Assembly: GCF_003234935.1 (NCBI RefSeq)
Contig: NZ_QKSB01000002.1
Coordinates: forward strand, 516,583 to 580,582
Reading direction: 5' to 3'
Length of the DNA: 64,000 nucleotides
Origin: Putridiphycobacter roseus
GTDB lineage: Bacteria; Bacteroidota; Bacteroidia; Flavobacteriales_D; Crocinitomicaceae
The position numbers were made by a program, and so were the translations under genes. Positions 52,712 to 61,735 of this stretch are shown in pieces (position 1 is the stretch's first letter; each line of letters starts with the position of its first letter). The notes beneath the pieces are model-generated. The model did no database searches, had not been told where the DNA came from, and saw nothing but the letters and a program-made list of their open reading frames with translations.

Positions 52712-52738
52712 AACTTTGTTTACAACATTACAAATATA
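52711..52738. promoter_or_regulatory. Back-to-back -7 boxes for the lipoprotein and mnmD
   Basis: TAACTTTG on the plus strand (52711-52718) and TATATTTG on the minus strand (52738-52731) both match TAnnTTTG, with 12 bases between them. The plus box serves mnmD (start 52745) and the minus box the lipoprotein (start 52711), whose start codon overlaps the plus box by one base. Confidence 0.6.
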
Positions 52739-52744
52739 TTTAAA

Positions 52745-53413
52745 TTGAAAGAAAGGCAAGTAATTATAACCGGAGATAATTCAAAATCTTTGTTAATAAA
52801 GGACACTGACATCTCCTACCACTCTATTCATGGTGCAAAAACAGAATCAAATCATATCTTTATAGCACATGGTTTGAATCAATTAAACAAAAACCAACCC
52901 ATTTGTATTTTTGAAATGGGCTTTGGAACTGGATTAAACGCTTTACTCACATTGGAGCAAGCCAACAAGCAGCAACTTAATATTAATTACCACAGTATTG
53001 AAAAGTACCCTTTGCACCAACAAGAGTGGGAAGATTTTACTGAGAAAAACGGATTTTCGAACGAAGAAAAAAATCATTTTAAAACTTTACACGAAACCAA
53101 TTGGGAAACACAAATAAGTATAACCCCTAAATTTGAATTAAAAAAAATACAAGGAGATATTCTTACCCATACATTCGAAAGTGACTTTTATGATATCATT
53201 TATTTTGACGCCTTTGGTCCTGGATTCCAACCGGAACTATGGAAACCAAACCTACTTCAAAAACTACACAACAGTCTTAAAACTAACGGCTTTTTAATCA
53301 CCTATTGCGCCCAAGGCCAATTTAAAAGAGACCTAAAAAGTGTTGGGTTCAAAGTCGAAAACCTACCTGGACCTCCAGGTAAAAGAGAAATAACAAAAGG
53401 AATAAAGTTATAA
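52745..53413 (+). CDS. mnmD: tRNA (mnm5s2U34) methyltransferase MnmD
   Basis: The 222-residue protein is a stand-alone equivalent of the N-terminal half of MnmC. SAM-binding FEMGFGTGLNALLTLEQA (about 56-74), YFDAFGPGFQPELW (about 154-167) and ITYCAQGQFKRDLK mark the family. It methylates nm5s2U34 to mnm5s2U34 in the tRNA wobble base. The start is TTG at 52745: no ATG occurs before residue 58, and a -7 box at 52711-52718 puts the transcript start about 20 bases upstream. Confidence 0.92.
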   Translation: MKERQVIITGDNSKSLLIKDTDISYHSIHGAKTESNHIFIAHGLNQLNKNQPICIFEMGFGTGLNALLTLEQANKQQLNINYHSIEKYPLHQQEWEDFTEKNGFSNEEKNHFKTLHETNWETQISITPKFELKKIQGDILTHTFESDFYDIIYFDAFGPGFQPELWKPNLLQKLHNSLKTNGFLITYCAQGQFKRDLKSVGFKVENLPGPPGKREITKGIKL

Positions 53414-53428
53414 TTGCAATTGAATAAT

Positions 53429-53436
53429 TAATTTTG
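53429..53436 (+). promoter_or_regulatory. -7 box (TAATTTTG)
   Basis: This matches TAnnTTTG and lies 29 bases before the TerC-like ATG. There is no TTG at ideal spacing. Confidence 0.4.
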
Positions 53437-53464
53437 AATTAAATAAACATAAAACAAATAAATC

Positions 53465-54286
53465 ATGCTCGCTGAACTATTTACAATCGAAAACCTTTTC
53501 ACCCTTTTAATGCTTATATTATTACAAGCAGTTTTAGGGTTCGATAATTTGCTTTACATTTCATTGGAATCGAAAAAAGCACCTGCTGAATCTCGGAAAA
53601 AGGTACGCCAACGCGGAATAAGTATTGCCATTGTTTTAAGAATTGCACTCCTATTTTTACTCGTATCGGTTATTCAATACTTTCAAACACCTTTTTTAAG
53701 TGCTGACAAATCTTTTATTCATTTTGAATTCAACTTCCATAGCATCATAGTGCTTGGTGGTGGTGGCTTTATAATGTATACTGCAATTAAAGAAATTTGG
53801 CACATGATTTCTCACCATACCATTGAAACAAATGAAGATTCTACGCAAAAGACAGCCAAAGCAGTAATTATTTCTATTGTAATCATGAATCTCGTTTTTT
53901 CATTCGATTCTATTCTAAGTGCCATGGCCTTAACTAATCATATTGGTAATGTACCGGTAGAACTTGTACTTATGTCAATAGCCATTATTATTAGTGGACT
54001 TATTATGATTTTTATGGCAGACAAAGTAGCTGAGTTTTTACAGAAAAATAGAATGTATGAGGTCTTAGGACTTTTTGTACTATTAATTGTGGGAGTAATG
54101 TTGCTTACAGAAGGCGGACATATTGCTCATTTAAGATTTTTCGGTTATTCCATTGAACCAATGAGTAAAGTGACTTTTTACTTTATCATCATCACGCTGG
54201 TAATTGTCGACTTAATTCAATCGAAATATCAAAAAAACATTATCAAAGGAGAGCAGGCTGAAATTGAAGCCAAAAAATTGAAATAA
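53465..54286 (+). CDS. TerC-family membrane protein
   Basis: The 273-residue protein has about seven membrane helices with conserved acidic residues inside them: LGFDNLLYISLES near residues 24-36 and LVFSFDSILSAMAL near 143-156, matching the TerC pattern. Relatives are linked to tellurite resistance, metal (Mn) export and metallation of secreted proteins; the role here is unknown. ligA follows 14 bases downstream, so the two may share a transcript. Confidence 0.88.
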   Translation: MLAELFTIENLFTLLMLILLQAVLGFDNLLYISLESKKAPAESRKKVRQRGISIAIVLRIALLFLLVSVIQYFQTPFLSADKSFIHFEFNFHSIIVLGGGGFIMYTAIKEIWHMISHHTIETNEDSTQKTAKAVIISIVIMNLVFSFDSILSAMALTNHIGNVPVELVLMSIAIIISGLIMIFMADKVAEFLQKNRMYEVLGLFVLLIVGVMLLTEGGHIAHLRFFGYSIEPMSKVTFYFIIITLVIVDLIQSKYQKNIIKGEQAEIEAKKLK

Positions 54287-54300
54287 GACGATTCACCCCA

Positions 54301-56301
54301 ATGAACATTAAAGAAAAAATAGAACATTTAGAAGCTGAACTTGAAAGGTTCAACCATGCCTACTACATCAACAACCAATCATTAGTTTCTGACTTGGAGT
54401 ACGATCTGCTTTTAAAAAAGCTGGAATCTTTAGAAAAAGAACACCCTGATTTGGCCTCTCCGAACAGCCCCACGAAAAGAGTCGGCGGTGACATCACCAA
54501 ACAATTTGACACCATAAAGCATAAGCTCCCTATGCTATCCTTGGCTAACACTTATTCTAAAGAAGAGTTAACGGAATGGGAAACACGCATCAAAAAAATC
54601 ATAGAACATGATGTAGAATACATTTGTGAATTAAAGTATGATGGTGTTGCCATTGGTATTCAATATGTAAACGGAGAGCTATACAGAGCAGTAACACGAG
54701 GGGATGGAACCCAAGGTGAAGATGTCACTAAAAATGTAAGAACCATCAAATCAATCCCTTTAAAACTAAAAGGGGACTATCCCCAAGATTTTGAAATTAG
54801 AGGAGAAATTTTTATGCCTCTAAAAAACTTTAAAGCGTTAAATCAAAAAAGAGAAGCTGCTGGAGAAGAACTATACGCAAACCCAAGAAATACAGCTTCT
54901 GGCACTTTAAAGTCACTCAACTCAAAAGTTGTAGCACAACGCGGACTCGACTGTTTTCTTTACGGCGTTTATGGTACTGACTTATTCGAATCACACTACC
55001 AAAGTATATTAAAAACCAAAGACTGGGGCTTTAACAGTCCAAGTCCTGAAAAAAACTACATAAAGAAAGTAAATTCTATTGATGAAATCATGGAGTTTAT
55101 TCAATATTGGAATTCGGAAAGAAATAATTTACCTTTCGAAATTGACGGCATAGTATTAAAGGTTAACAATTACGACACGCAAAAAATACTTGGATACACC
55201 GCAAAAAATCCTCGCTGGGCCATTAGCTACAAATTTAAAGCAGAAAGAGCAGAAAGCATCTTGCAAGAAGTCACCTACCAAGTAGGGAGAACTGGCGCCA
55301 TTACACCTGTCGCTAACCTAAAACCTGTCTTATTAGCCGGAACAACCGTTAAAAGAGCTTCACTGCACAATGCCGACCAGATTGCAAAACTAGACCTCCA
55401 TATAAATGACCAAGTATATGTAGAAAAAGGAGGAGAAATCATCCCGAAAATTGTAGGCGTTAATTTGGCATATAGAAAAAACAACACCACTACCCCTATT
55501 CAATTCATTCAAACCTGTCCAGATTGCGGCACCCCCCTAACTAGAAATGAAGGTGAAGCGCAACATTATTGTCCAAATGACATTGGTTGCCCGACCCAAA
55601 TACTTGGTAAAATTGAACATTTCATTTCAAGAAAGGCCATGAATATTGATGGTATTGGACCAGAAACAATTGTTTTATTCCATCAAAAAGGATTAATCAA
55701 TAACGTTGCCGATTTATACACCTTAACTTTTGAAGATATTATTGACCTAGATCGCGTAGCAGATAAATCAGCAAACAACATTATCAAAGGTATCAACCTA
55801 TCAAAAACAAAAGAATTTGAAAAAGTATTATTTGCTTTAGGAATTCGTTATGTAGGGGAAACTGTTGCAAAAAAACTGGCTAAATACTTTAAAAACATAG
55901 ACAGACTAATGCAAGCCACATTTGAAGAATTAATAGTGGTAGATGAAATCGGAGAACGCATAGCCCAATCCGTCATTGCCTATTTCCAGAATCCTAAACA
56001 TATAGACCTCATTCAGCAATTACAAAAACAAGGACTTCAATTTAACGTGATAGAAAACCTAAACGAAACCAGCAAACTCGAGGGACAAACTTTTATCATT
56101 TCAGGAGTATTCGAAACACACTCCAGAGAAGAGTTAAAACATTTGATTGAAGAAAATGGAGGCAAAAATACCAGTTCTATCTCAAAAAAGACAAATTACC
56201 TAATTGCTGGGGATAAAATGGGACCATCCAAACTTGAAAAAGCCAATAAATTAGGCGTGAAAATTATTAGTGAAACAGAATTTATTCAAATGTTAGCATA
56301 A
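54301..56301 (+). CDS. ligA: NAD-dependent DNA ligase LigA
   Basis: The 666-residue protein has all parts: the NMN-binding Ia domain, the adenylation domain with KYDG (nucleophile Lys near 115) and the SYKFKAE motif, an OB-fold, a four-Cys zinc finger (CPDCGTPL...CPNDIGCP, about 405-430), helix-hairpin-helix motifs (about 440-580) and a C-terminal BRCT domain (about 590-666). It seals nicks in replication and repair. The next gene starts 3 bases after the stop codon. Confidence 0.97.
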   Translation: MNIKEKIEHLEAELERFNHAYYINNQSLVSDLEYDLLLKKLESLEKEHPDLASPNSPTKRVGGDITKQFDTIKHKLPMLSLANTYSKEELTEWETRIKKIIEHDVEYICELKYDGVAIGIQYVNGELYRAVTRGDGTQGEDVTKNVRTIKSIPLKLKGDYPQDFEIRGEIFMPLKNFKALNQKREAAGEELYANPRNTASGTLKSLNSKVVAQRGLDCFLYGVYGTDLFESHYQSILKTKDWGFNSPSPEKNYIKKVNSIDEIMEFIQYWNSERNNLPFEIDGIVLKVNNYDTQKILGYTAKNPRWAISYKFKAERAESILQEVTYQVGRTGAITPVANLKPVLLAGTTVKRASLHNADQIAKLDLHINDQVYVEKGGEIIPKIVGVNLAYRKNNTTTPIQFIQTCPDCGTPLTRNEGEAQHYCPNDIGCPTQILGKIEHFISRKAMNIDGIGPETIVLFHQKGLINNVADLYTLTFEDIIDLDRVADKSANNIIKGINLSKTKEFEKVLFALGIRYVGETVAKKLAKYFKNIDRLMQATFEELIVVDEIGERIAQSVIAYFQNPKHIDLIQQLQKQGLQFNVIENLNETSKLEGQTFIISGVFETHSREELKHLIEENGGKNTSSISKKTNYLIAGDKMGPSKLEKANKLGVKIISETEFIQMLA

Positions 56302-56304
56302 AAC

Positions 56305-56784
56305 ATGAAAACTAAAAACTCCTACAATCCAGACGCTCGGAATATTGCACTTTTACCAAGACCAGCATATAAAGAAGTGCTTGTTATTATTAGTAAGTCA
56401 GAACAGATTAATCATAATTTATTGCACCAATACTTTCCTAATGCTACTTTTAGCTTTTTGAGTAATCGAACGGAGAAGGAAGATAATTCTAAAGGAATGA
56501 ATTACACACTCCATAAAAAGGATTTCTTTTTTAAGACGCTAAAAAATGAAAGACTGAAAAATTTAACAAAAAAAACATTCGATTTATTGATCGACTTGAA
56601 TGAAGATAATGATAAATTGATTTATTTTGTAGAAAATATAAATGCGGGTTTAAAAATAGGATGCTTTAACAAGCCTAATAATCACCTATACGACATCTTA
56701 ACAAAACCATCTCTCGAGATTGTTGATGTGGTAAATTCTATGGTAAAACAGCTGGACATATTGACCTTAAACAATAAAAAATGA
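56305..56784 (+). CDS. DUF6913-like protein of unknown function
   Basis: The 159-residue cytoplasmic protein has alternating helix/strand character with FDLLIDLNEDNDKLIYFV near the middle. It resembles the small proteins found between ligA and dapA in many Flavobacteriia (DUF6913), for which no role is known. Its stop codon overlaps the dapA start codon (ATGA), so it is translationally coupled to dapA. Confidence 0.7.
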   Translation: MKTKNSYNPDARNIALLPRPAYKEVLVIISKSEQINHNLLHQYFPNATFSFLSNRTEKEDNSKGMNYTLHKKDFFFKTLKNERLKNLTKKTFDLLIDLNEDNDKLIYFVENINAGLKIGCFNKPNNHLYDILTKPSLEIVDVVNSMVKQLDILTLNNKK

Positions 56785-57656
56785 TAAATCTAAAAGGCCT
56801 TGGAGTGGCCATGGTAACTCCATTCAATGCGGACATGTCAATTGACTTTGAAAGCTTGAAAAAATTAACACACTACTTAATTGATAATGGCGTTCATTAT
56901 TTAGTAGTGCAAGGTACCACAGGGGAGTCTCCGGTTCTTTCTGAACAAGAAAAATTAGCCGTATTAGATACTGTCATTAAAGAAAACGCTGGAAGATTGC
57001 CTATAGTATATGGCATTGGAGGAAACAACACCCAGCAAGTAGCTAAACAACTAGCCGAATTTGATGTCCCTGGCGTAGATGCCATACTGTCTGTTTCTCC
57101 TTATTATAGTAAACCAACTCAAGAAGGTATATTTCAACATTTCAAAACTTTAGCTGCAAATAGTAAACTACCTATAATACTGTATAATGTTCCTGGTAGA
57201 ACCAGTTCAAACATGCTACCAGAAACAACACTTCGTTTAGCTAAAACATGTGAAAACATTATTGGTATTAAAGAAGCTTGTGGGGACCTTAACCAAGTAA
57301 TGCATTTAATAAAAGACAAACCAATGGATTTTTACATCATTTCTGGAGATGATGATCTAGCATTACCATTTATTAATATTGGTGGAGACGGAGTAATATC
57401 AGTAATTGGAAACGGATTGCCTAAAGCATTTTCTAACATGATTAATGCCGCACTAAATAACGATATTATCACAGCAAGAAAGTTTCATTATCAATGTTTT
57501 CCTTTAATTTATCATCTGTTTTCAGAAGGAAACCCGGCAGGAATTAAAGAAGTGCTAAAATATTATAACATTACTGAAACAACCGTTAGACTTCCATTAA
57601 TGAACGTTTCAGCCACTACAAAAGGCAAAATTGTAGAAATTCTCAACAATCTTTGA
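56781..57656 (+). CDS. dapA: 4-hydroxy-tetrahydrodipicolinate synthase
   Basis: The 291-residue TIM-barrel enzyme has GTTGESPVL (the Thr pair near 45-46), catalytic Tyr135 in LYNVPGR and the Schiff-base Lys164 in GIKEACGD. It condenses pyruvate with aspartate semialdehyde, the entry to lysine and diaminopimelate synthesis, the same pathway as dapD at 15721. It closes the terC-ligA-DUF6913-dapA run. Confidence 0.96.
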   Translation: MINLKGLGVAMVTPFNADMSIDFESLKKLTHYLIDNGVHYLVVQGTTGESPVLSEQEKLAVLDTVIKENAGRLPIVYGIGGNNTQQVAKQLAEFDVPGVDAILSVSPYYSKPTQEGIFQHFKTLAANSKLPIILYNVPGRTSSNMLPETTLRLAKTCENIIGIKEACGDLNQVMHLIKDKPMDFYIISGDDDLALPFINIGGDGVISVIGNGLPKAFSNMINAALNNDIITARKFHYQCFPLIYHLFSEGNPAGIKEVLKYYNITETTVRLPLMNVSATTKGKIVEILNNL

Positions 57657-57687
57657 TTCAATTTTAGTCTCAAGTAAACATTTTATT

Positions 57688-57695
57688 TATATTTG
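57688..57695 (+). promoter_or_regulatory. -7 box (TATATTTG)
   Basis: This matches TAnnTTTG, 25 bases before the ATG at 57720. It argues against the TTG reading at 57693 because transcription would start near 57701. Confidence 0.5.
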
Positions 57696-57719
57696 TTAAT
57701 AATAATTAAAGAAAAATTC

Positions 57720-58622
57720 ATGAAACAACGCTTTTTAAAAGGGATAACGTTCTTTTTTATTTCTTCTGCCATATTTGTAAGTTGTGATAATTCCAAATCG
57801 GATTTAGACTTAGACTTAGAGGAGAGTAAAGATACCACAGTAATAACTACTGATGACACCCCACAGATTTCCTATGCAGTGCCAACCCCTAATGAGCTTT
57901 TTGAAATTGTAAAGTTACTTGGCGGAGAGTTAAACATAGAATTAGTTAATTCACTCGACAATAAAAATAAATACGTTGATTTAAAATCTAAAGCATTAAA
58001 CTTTGGTGTTTATTCAGCAGATATTGGATACATGAGTTGTTTTGAAAATGGTATTGCTTTTTTAAAGTATACTAAAGTTTTAGAAAACTTAGGAAATGAA
58101 CTAGGAATATCTGATGTGTTTGACAAAACATTAATGGATAGAATTGAAAGTAATGAAGAAAATTTTGATTCTTTATTTCATATCTCTAATGAAACTTATT
58201 ACGACAGCTACCTATACTTAGAAGAAAATAAAAAAGGGCAAGAGCTTTCTTTGATAATTATTGGCGGATATGTTGAAAGTGTGTTTATTATCAGCAACCT
58301 AGTAGAGGAATATTCAAATACTAACCCAATTATTGAAAAAATTGGTGACCAACATTTAGTATTGGATAACATTATTGATTTCTGTTCTCAATATGCAGAC
58401 GAGTCTGCTGTAGCTGAAGCTTTAAGTGATATTATGAAACTACAATCTATCTTTGAAGATAACATGGATTTTGTAGAATCTAATCCAGAAGGTGAAAATG
58501 GTCCAGAAATTGATGGGGTAGCTACTTTTGCAAGCAAAGGAAGTTTCACCATGAATGAAAACACCTTTAACTTGGTGAAAGAAGAAGTAATAAATTTAAG
58601 AAATAAAATAACACAAAAATAG
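57720..58622 (+). CDS. Putative lipoprotein, unknown
   Basis: The start at 57720 (MKQRFLKGITFF) gives 300 residues with a lipoprotein signal (SAIFVSCDNS). An Asp/Leu repeat (DLDLDLEES) follows, then a largely helical mature domain. It resembles a family found in flavobacteria near dapA, but I have no name for it. The next gene starts 1 base after the stop codon, so the two are one operon. Confidence 0.75.
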   Translation: MKQRFLKGITFFFISSAIFVSCDNSKSDLDLDLEESKDTTVITTDDTPQISYAVPTPNELFEIVKLLGGELNIELVNSLDNKNKYVDLKSKALNFGVYSADIGYMSCFENGIAFLKYTKVLENLGNELGISDVFDKTLMDRIESNEENFDSLFHISNETYYDSYLYLEENKKGQELSLIIIGGYVESVFIISNLVEEYSNTNPIIEKIGDQHLVLDNIIDFCSQYADESAVAEALSDIMKLQSIFEDNMDFVESNPEGENGPEIDGVATFASKGSFTMNENTFNLVKEEVINLRNKITQK

Positions 58623-58623
58623 G

Positions 58624-59160
58624 ATGAGAAATAAAATTATTTTTGGAATAGCATTCTTGGGTCTTATTGTATTGCAGTCCCTACAGGCACAACAAAGTTG
58701 TAGAAAAGTTCATAACTTCTGTAAAGAAATGATTCCACCAGAAGAGCAATCAAAAGATTGGGATTTAGACAATCAATCGAAATCAGCAACGGTGGAAAAA
58801 GGTAAAGTATATGAAATGAGCTTTATTGCTTATCACGATTATATCTATCGTATTTCAAACTGTACTGATGTAGAAGATGGTGAGAAAATTAATTTCGAAA
58901 TTTTTCACATGGAACTAGTAAGAAGACCAGACAAAAATGGCAATCCTAGAATCTTCAAAGAAAAAGTTTCTATCTATAACAATAAAACAGATGACATGTC
59001 AGCTTTTTATAAATTTAGAGTTGAAAAATCTGAAAAACTTTACGTTCAAGTAAATGTTCCTGCTTCAGGAAAAAGTGAAGCAAAACAATTTAAAGACTCA
59101 GACTTTGTTTGTGTGGGTGTTTTATTAGAACACAAAAAAGCTGGTAAATTAGGCTTTTAA
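58624..59160 (+). CDS. Secreted protein of unknown function
   Basis: The 178-residue product has a signal peptide (1-22, ending LQAQ) followed by a mostly beta-strand mature part with four Cys (SCRKVHNFC, SNCTD and VCVG). The strands and the EKGKVYEMSFIAYHDYIYRI segment suggest a compact beta-sandwich. It is tightly coupled to the lipoprotein gene upstream and ends at a terminator. Confidence 0.72.
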   Translation: MRNKIIFGIAFLGLIVLQSLQAQQSCRKVHNFCKEMIPPEEQSKDWDLDNQSKSATVEKGKVYEMSFIAYHDYIYRISNCTDVEDGEKINFEIFHMELVRRPDKNGNPRIFKEKVSIYNNKTDDMSAFYKFRVEKSEKLYVQVNVPASGKSEAKQFKDSDFVCVGVLLEHKKAGKLGF

Positions 59161-59183
59161 TAACAGAATTAATATTTTTAATA

Positions 59184-59217
59184 AACCGTTGCAACTTGTA
59201 ACGGTTTTTTCTTTTTT
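59184..59217 (+). terminator. Intrinsic terminator whose T-tract abuts the next start codon
   Basis: Stem AACCGTT / AACGGTT (7 bp, inner loop GCAACTTGT) is followed by six T, a C and six more T. The ATG of the DHH gene is at 59220, two bases after the T-tract. Confidence 0.88.
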
Positions 59218-59219
59218 AT

Positions 59220-60230
59220 ATGTTTGAATCCGATAAATTAAGTGAACTAAAACAATTACTGGACACGCCTAAAAAAATTGTAATTACGGCCCATAAATCT
59301 GCTGATGGAGACAGTGTAGGTAGCTCCTTAGCGCTTTATCATTTTCTTAAAAAATTAAACCATGATGTTTCGATTTGTCACCCCGATAAATCTCCTTTTT
59401 TCTATCAATGGTTAAGTGCCGCGGAAGATATTTTAACCTTAGAAGAAAATTCAGCTGAAATCACAGAAAAATTTAAAGCTGCGGAAATAGTTTTTGCCCT
59501 CGATTACAACCACCCAAGTAGAATTGGAGATTTACAACCTCTTTTTTTAAACAATAACGGGATAAAGGTCATGGTAGATCATCACCAAAATCCGGCGAAT
59601 GAATTTTTTGATTTGAGTTTTAGCTTCCCAAAAATCTGTTCTACTTGTGAAATCATTTATGAACTAATTGTTCATATAAAAGACCAATCTTTTGTAGACG
59701 TTCCAACTGGAGAAGCAATTTACTGTGGTATTATGACGGATACTGGATCTTTTAGATTTCCTTCGACCACAGCGAGAACCCATAGAATTATCGCAGAATT
59801 ACTTGAACTCGGAGTCGTAAATAACAAAGTGCATGAATCGGTTTTTGATACCAATAATATTGATAAAATTAAACTGAATGGATATGCATTATCGGAAAAA
59901 CTTACCTTACTGAGTAACTTACCTGTTGCGTATATTGCCTTATCAAAAGCAGAACAAACACAGTTTAAAGCAAAAAAAGGTGACACCGAAGGATTGGTGA
60001 ATAAAGCCCTTTCTATTCAAGGCGTAAAAATGGCGGTATTTTTTAAGGAAGATACTGATTATGTAAAAATATCTTTTCGTTCTAAAGGGGACACTTATGT
60101 AAATAAGCTAGCCAGTGAAAATTTTGAAGGTGGTGGCCATGTTTATGCTGCCGGTGGTAAATTTGATGGTTCTTTAGAAGAAGCTATTCAAAAATTAGTA
60201 ACTTTATTACCGCAATACGTTAACCATTAA
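59220..60230 (+). CDS. DHH-family phosphoesterase (NrnA-like oligoribonuclease / pAp phosphatase)
   Basis: The 336-residue protein has ITAHKSADGDSVGSSLALYHFL (motif I), FALDYNHPSRIG, MVDHHQNP (DHH), YCGIMTDTGSFRF (DTG) and the DHHA1 C-terminal GGGHVYAAGGKF. It should degrade nano-RNA and/or 3'-phosphoadenosine phosphate or cyclic dinucleotide products. The FKBP gene begins 1 base after its stop codon; this DHH-GldI pairing is typical of Flavobacteriia. Confidence 0.92.
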   Translation: MFESDKLSELKQLLDTPKKIVITAHKSADGDSVGSSLALYHFLKKLNHDVSICHPDKSPFFYQWLSAAEDILTLEENSAEITEKFKAAEIVFALDYNHPSRIGDLQPLFLNNNGIKVMVDHHQNPANEFFDLSFSFPKICSTCEIIYELIVHIKDQSFVDVPTGEAIYCGIMTDTGSFRFPSTTARTHRIIAELLELGVVNNKVHESVFDTNNIDKIKLNGYALSEKLTLLSNLPVAYIALSKAEQTQFKAKKGDTEGLVNKALSIQGVKMAVFFKEDTDYVKISFRSKGDTYVNKLASENFEGGGHVYAAGGKFDGSLEEAIQKLVTLLPQYVNH

Positions 60231-60231
60231 A

Positions 60232-60756
60232 ATGCTTTTAAAAGGGATATTATTTTCTTCAATTACCATACTTTTGGTTGGATGCAACCAAAAACAAGAC
60301 AACCCTAAAGTTATTCCTAATTGGTCAAAAGAAGAGTCTATTAAAATGAACCATGCTTTTGCCGCAGAGGAACTAGAAGAGATTGAACAATTCTTGAGTC
60401 ATAGACCGGATTGGAAAATGACAAAAACAGGAAGTGGTCTGCAATATTTTATTTATTTAAAAACCGATAGTGCTTCAACTCCTGTTCCTGGACGTCAAGT
60501 CGCAGTAAATTTTACTGTTTCTTTATTAAATGGACATATTTGCTATAGCTCAAAAAGAGGTGAACCAGAATTTTTTACCGTAGAAAAATCCGACATTGAA
60601 AGTGGTTTACACGAAGGTATTAAGTTAATGCACAAAGGAGAAAAAGCAAAATTCATTTTACCCAATCATTTAGCCCATGGCTTAATCGGTGATTTAAATG
60701 AAATTCCACCCCTACAAACTATTGTATACGATATTGAATTAATAGACATTAAATGA
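60232..60756 (+). CDS. FKBP-type peptidyl-prolyl isomerase lipoprotein (GldI-like)
   Basis: The 174-residue protein has a lipoprotein signal (SITILLVGCNQ, Cys18) and one FKBP domain (about 75-170), with the usual GLHEGIKLMHKGEKAKFILPNHLAHG segment. It resembles GldI of the gliding-motility set, which sits beside a DHH gene in Flavobacterium, but the sequence is not diagnostic without comparison. It overlaps the next gene by 4 bases (ATGA). Confidence 0.83.
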   Translation: MLLKGILFSSITILLVGCNQKQDNPKVIPNWSKEESIKMNHAFAAEELEEIEQFLSHRPDWKMTKTGSGLQYFIYLKTDSASTPVPGRQVAVNFTVSLLNGHICYSSKRGEPEFFTVEKSDIESGLHEGIKLMHKGEKAKFILPNHLAHGLIGDLNEIPPLQTIVYDIELIDIK

Positions 60757-61652
60757 AAATCTTAAAATACCTTTACTTACCACTCTTCATTTTGTTATTT
60801 TCTAATTGTGAAATCGGAGGTATCAAAAAGCACCAAACAGCAAATGCAGACAACGATTCCATTCCTGAATTATCAGCTGTTGATTCCGCATTTATTCAAT
60901 TAGAAAAAAAAGTAGAACCGGTACAGATTGATTCTGTAAAAGATGCAAGTGGAAATAATCTTGTCTGGAATGGTGAAGATGGTTTAAGAATTGAATGGAA
61001 AAAAAGAAGTAATAATGGCCCAATTTTAAAGGGGGATGTGGTCTTAGCAAACTTCGAAGCTAGAGTAGCCAGAGGAGAAGTATATGACCACAATATGGAA
61101 GTTGGACATCCTCTTCCCTTAAAGCTAGGTGTTGGTCAATTATTAAAAGGCTGGGAAACTGCTTTGTTAGAAATGCATGTTGGCGACATTGGTCGTATCA
61201 TGATTCCTTCAAAATTAGCGTATGGCGAAAACGGTTACTATGGTAAAGTACCACAAAATGCGGATATCATTGTAGAAATTGAAATTGTAGATAAGGTAAA
61301 ACCCATTCTCTTGTCAGAAGGGGTAAAAGTATATAAATATAGCACCAAAGACACCTCTTCTAGTCTACCGGTTAAAGACCAGAAAATAACTTTTGATTAT
61401 TTTTCATACCGCAAAGGAAAAAATGCAGGCATGTACGACAATTCTTACGCGAAAGGAAAGCCTTTCGTAATGCAATTTAAAAACGATAATTTAGTGGATG
61501 GATTACACCAGGGCATGGGCGTGTTAAGAGCAGGAGATAATGCTTTTATCGATATTCCAGCAGAACTGGCTTATGGTAGTACCGGTTTACAAGAATTAGT
61601 CCCACCCAATACACCAATTTCTTTTGACGTAAGAATTATTTCTATAAAATAA
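60753..61652 (+). CDS. Two-domain FKBP-type lipoprotein
   Basis: The 299-residue product has a lipoprotein signal (LLFSNCEIGG, Cys19) and two FKBP domains. The first is about 85-190 (VLANFEARVARGEVYDHN, LKGWETALLEMHVGDIGRIMIPSKLAYGENGY). The second, about 200-299, is less complete (MQFKNDNLVDGLHQGMGVLRAGDNAFIDIPAELAYG). It follows the GldI-like gene in the same operon and overlaps it. A role as a periplasmic foldase for exported proteins is likely. Confidence 0.85.
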   Translation: MKILKYLYLPLFILLFSNCEIGGIKKHQTANADNDSIPELSAVDSAFIQLEKKVEPVQIDSVKDASGNNLVWNGEDGLRIEWKKRSNNGPILKGDVVLANFEARVARGEVYDHNMEVGHPLPLKLGVGQLLKGWETALLEMHVGDIGRIMIPSKLAYGENGYYGKVPQNADIIVEIEIVDKVKPILLSEGVKVYKYSTKDTSSSLPVKDQKITFDYFSYRKGKNAGMYDNSYAKGKPFVMQFKNDNLVDGLHQGMGVLRAGDNAFIDIPAELAYGSTGLQELVPPNTPISFDVRIISIK

Positions 61653-61735
61653 TTTATCTTTCAGGCAACCCTAAAGTATTTCAATTGTATCTTAACAGAG
61701 ATAACCAATAAAAATTCATTTTTTTTAAAATTATC

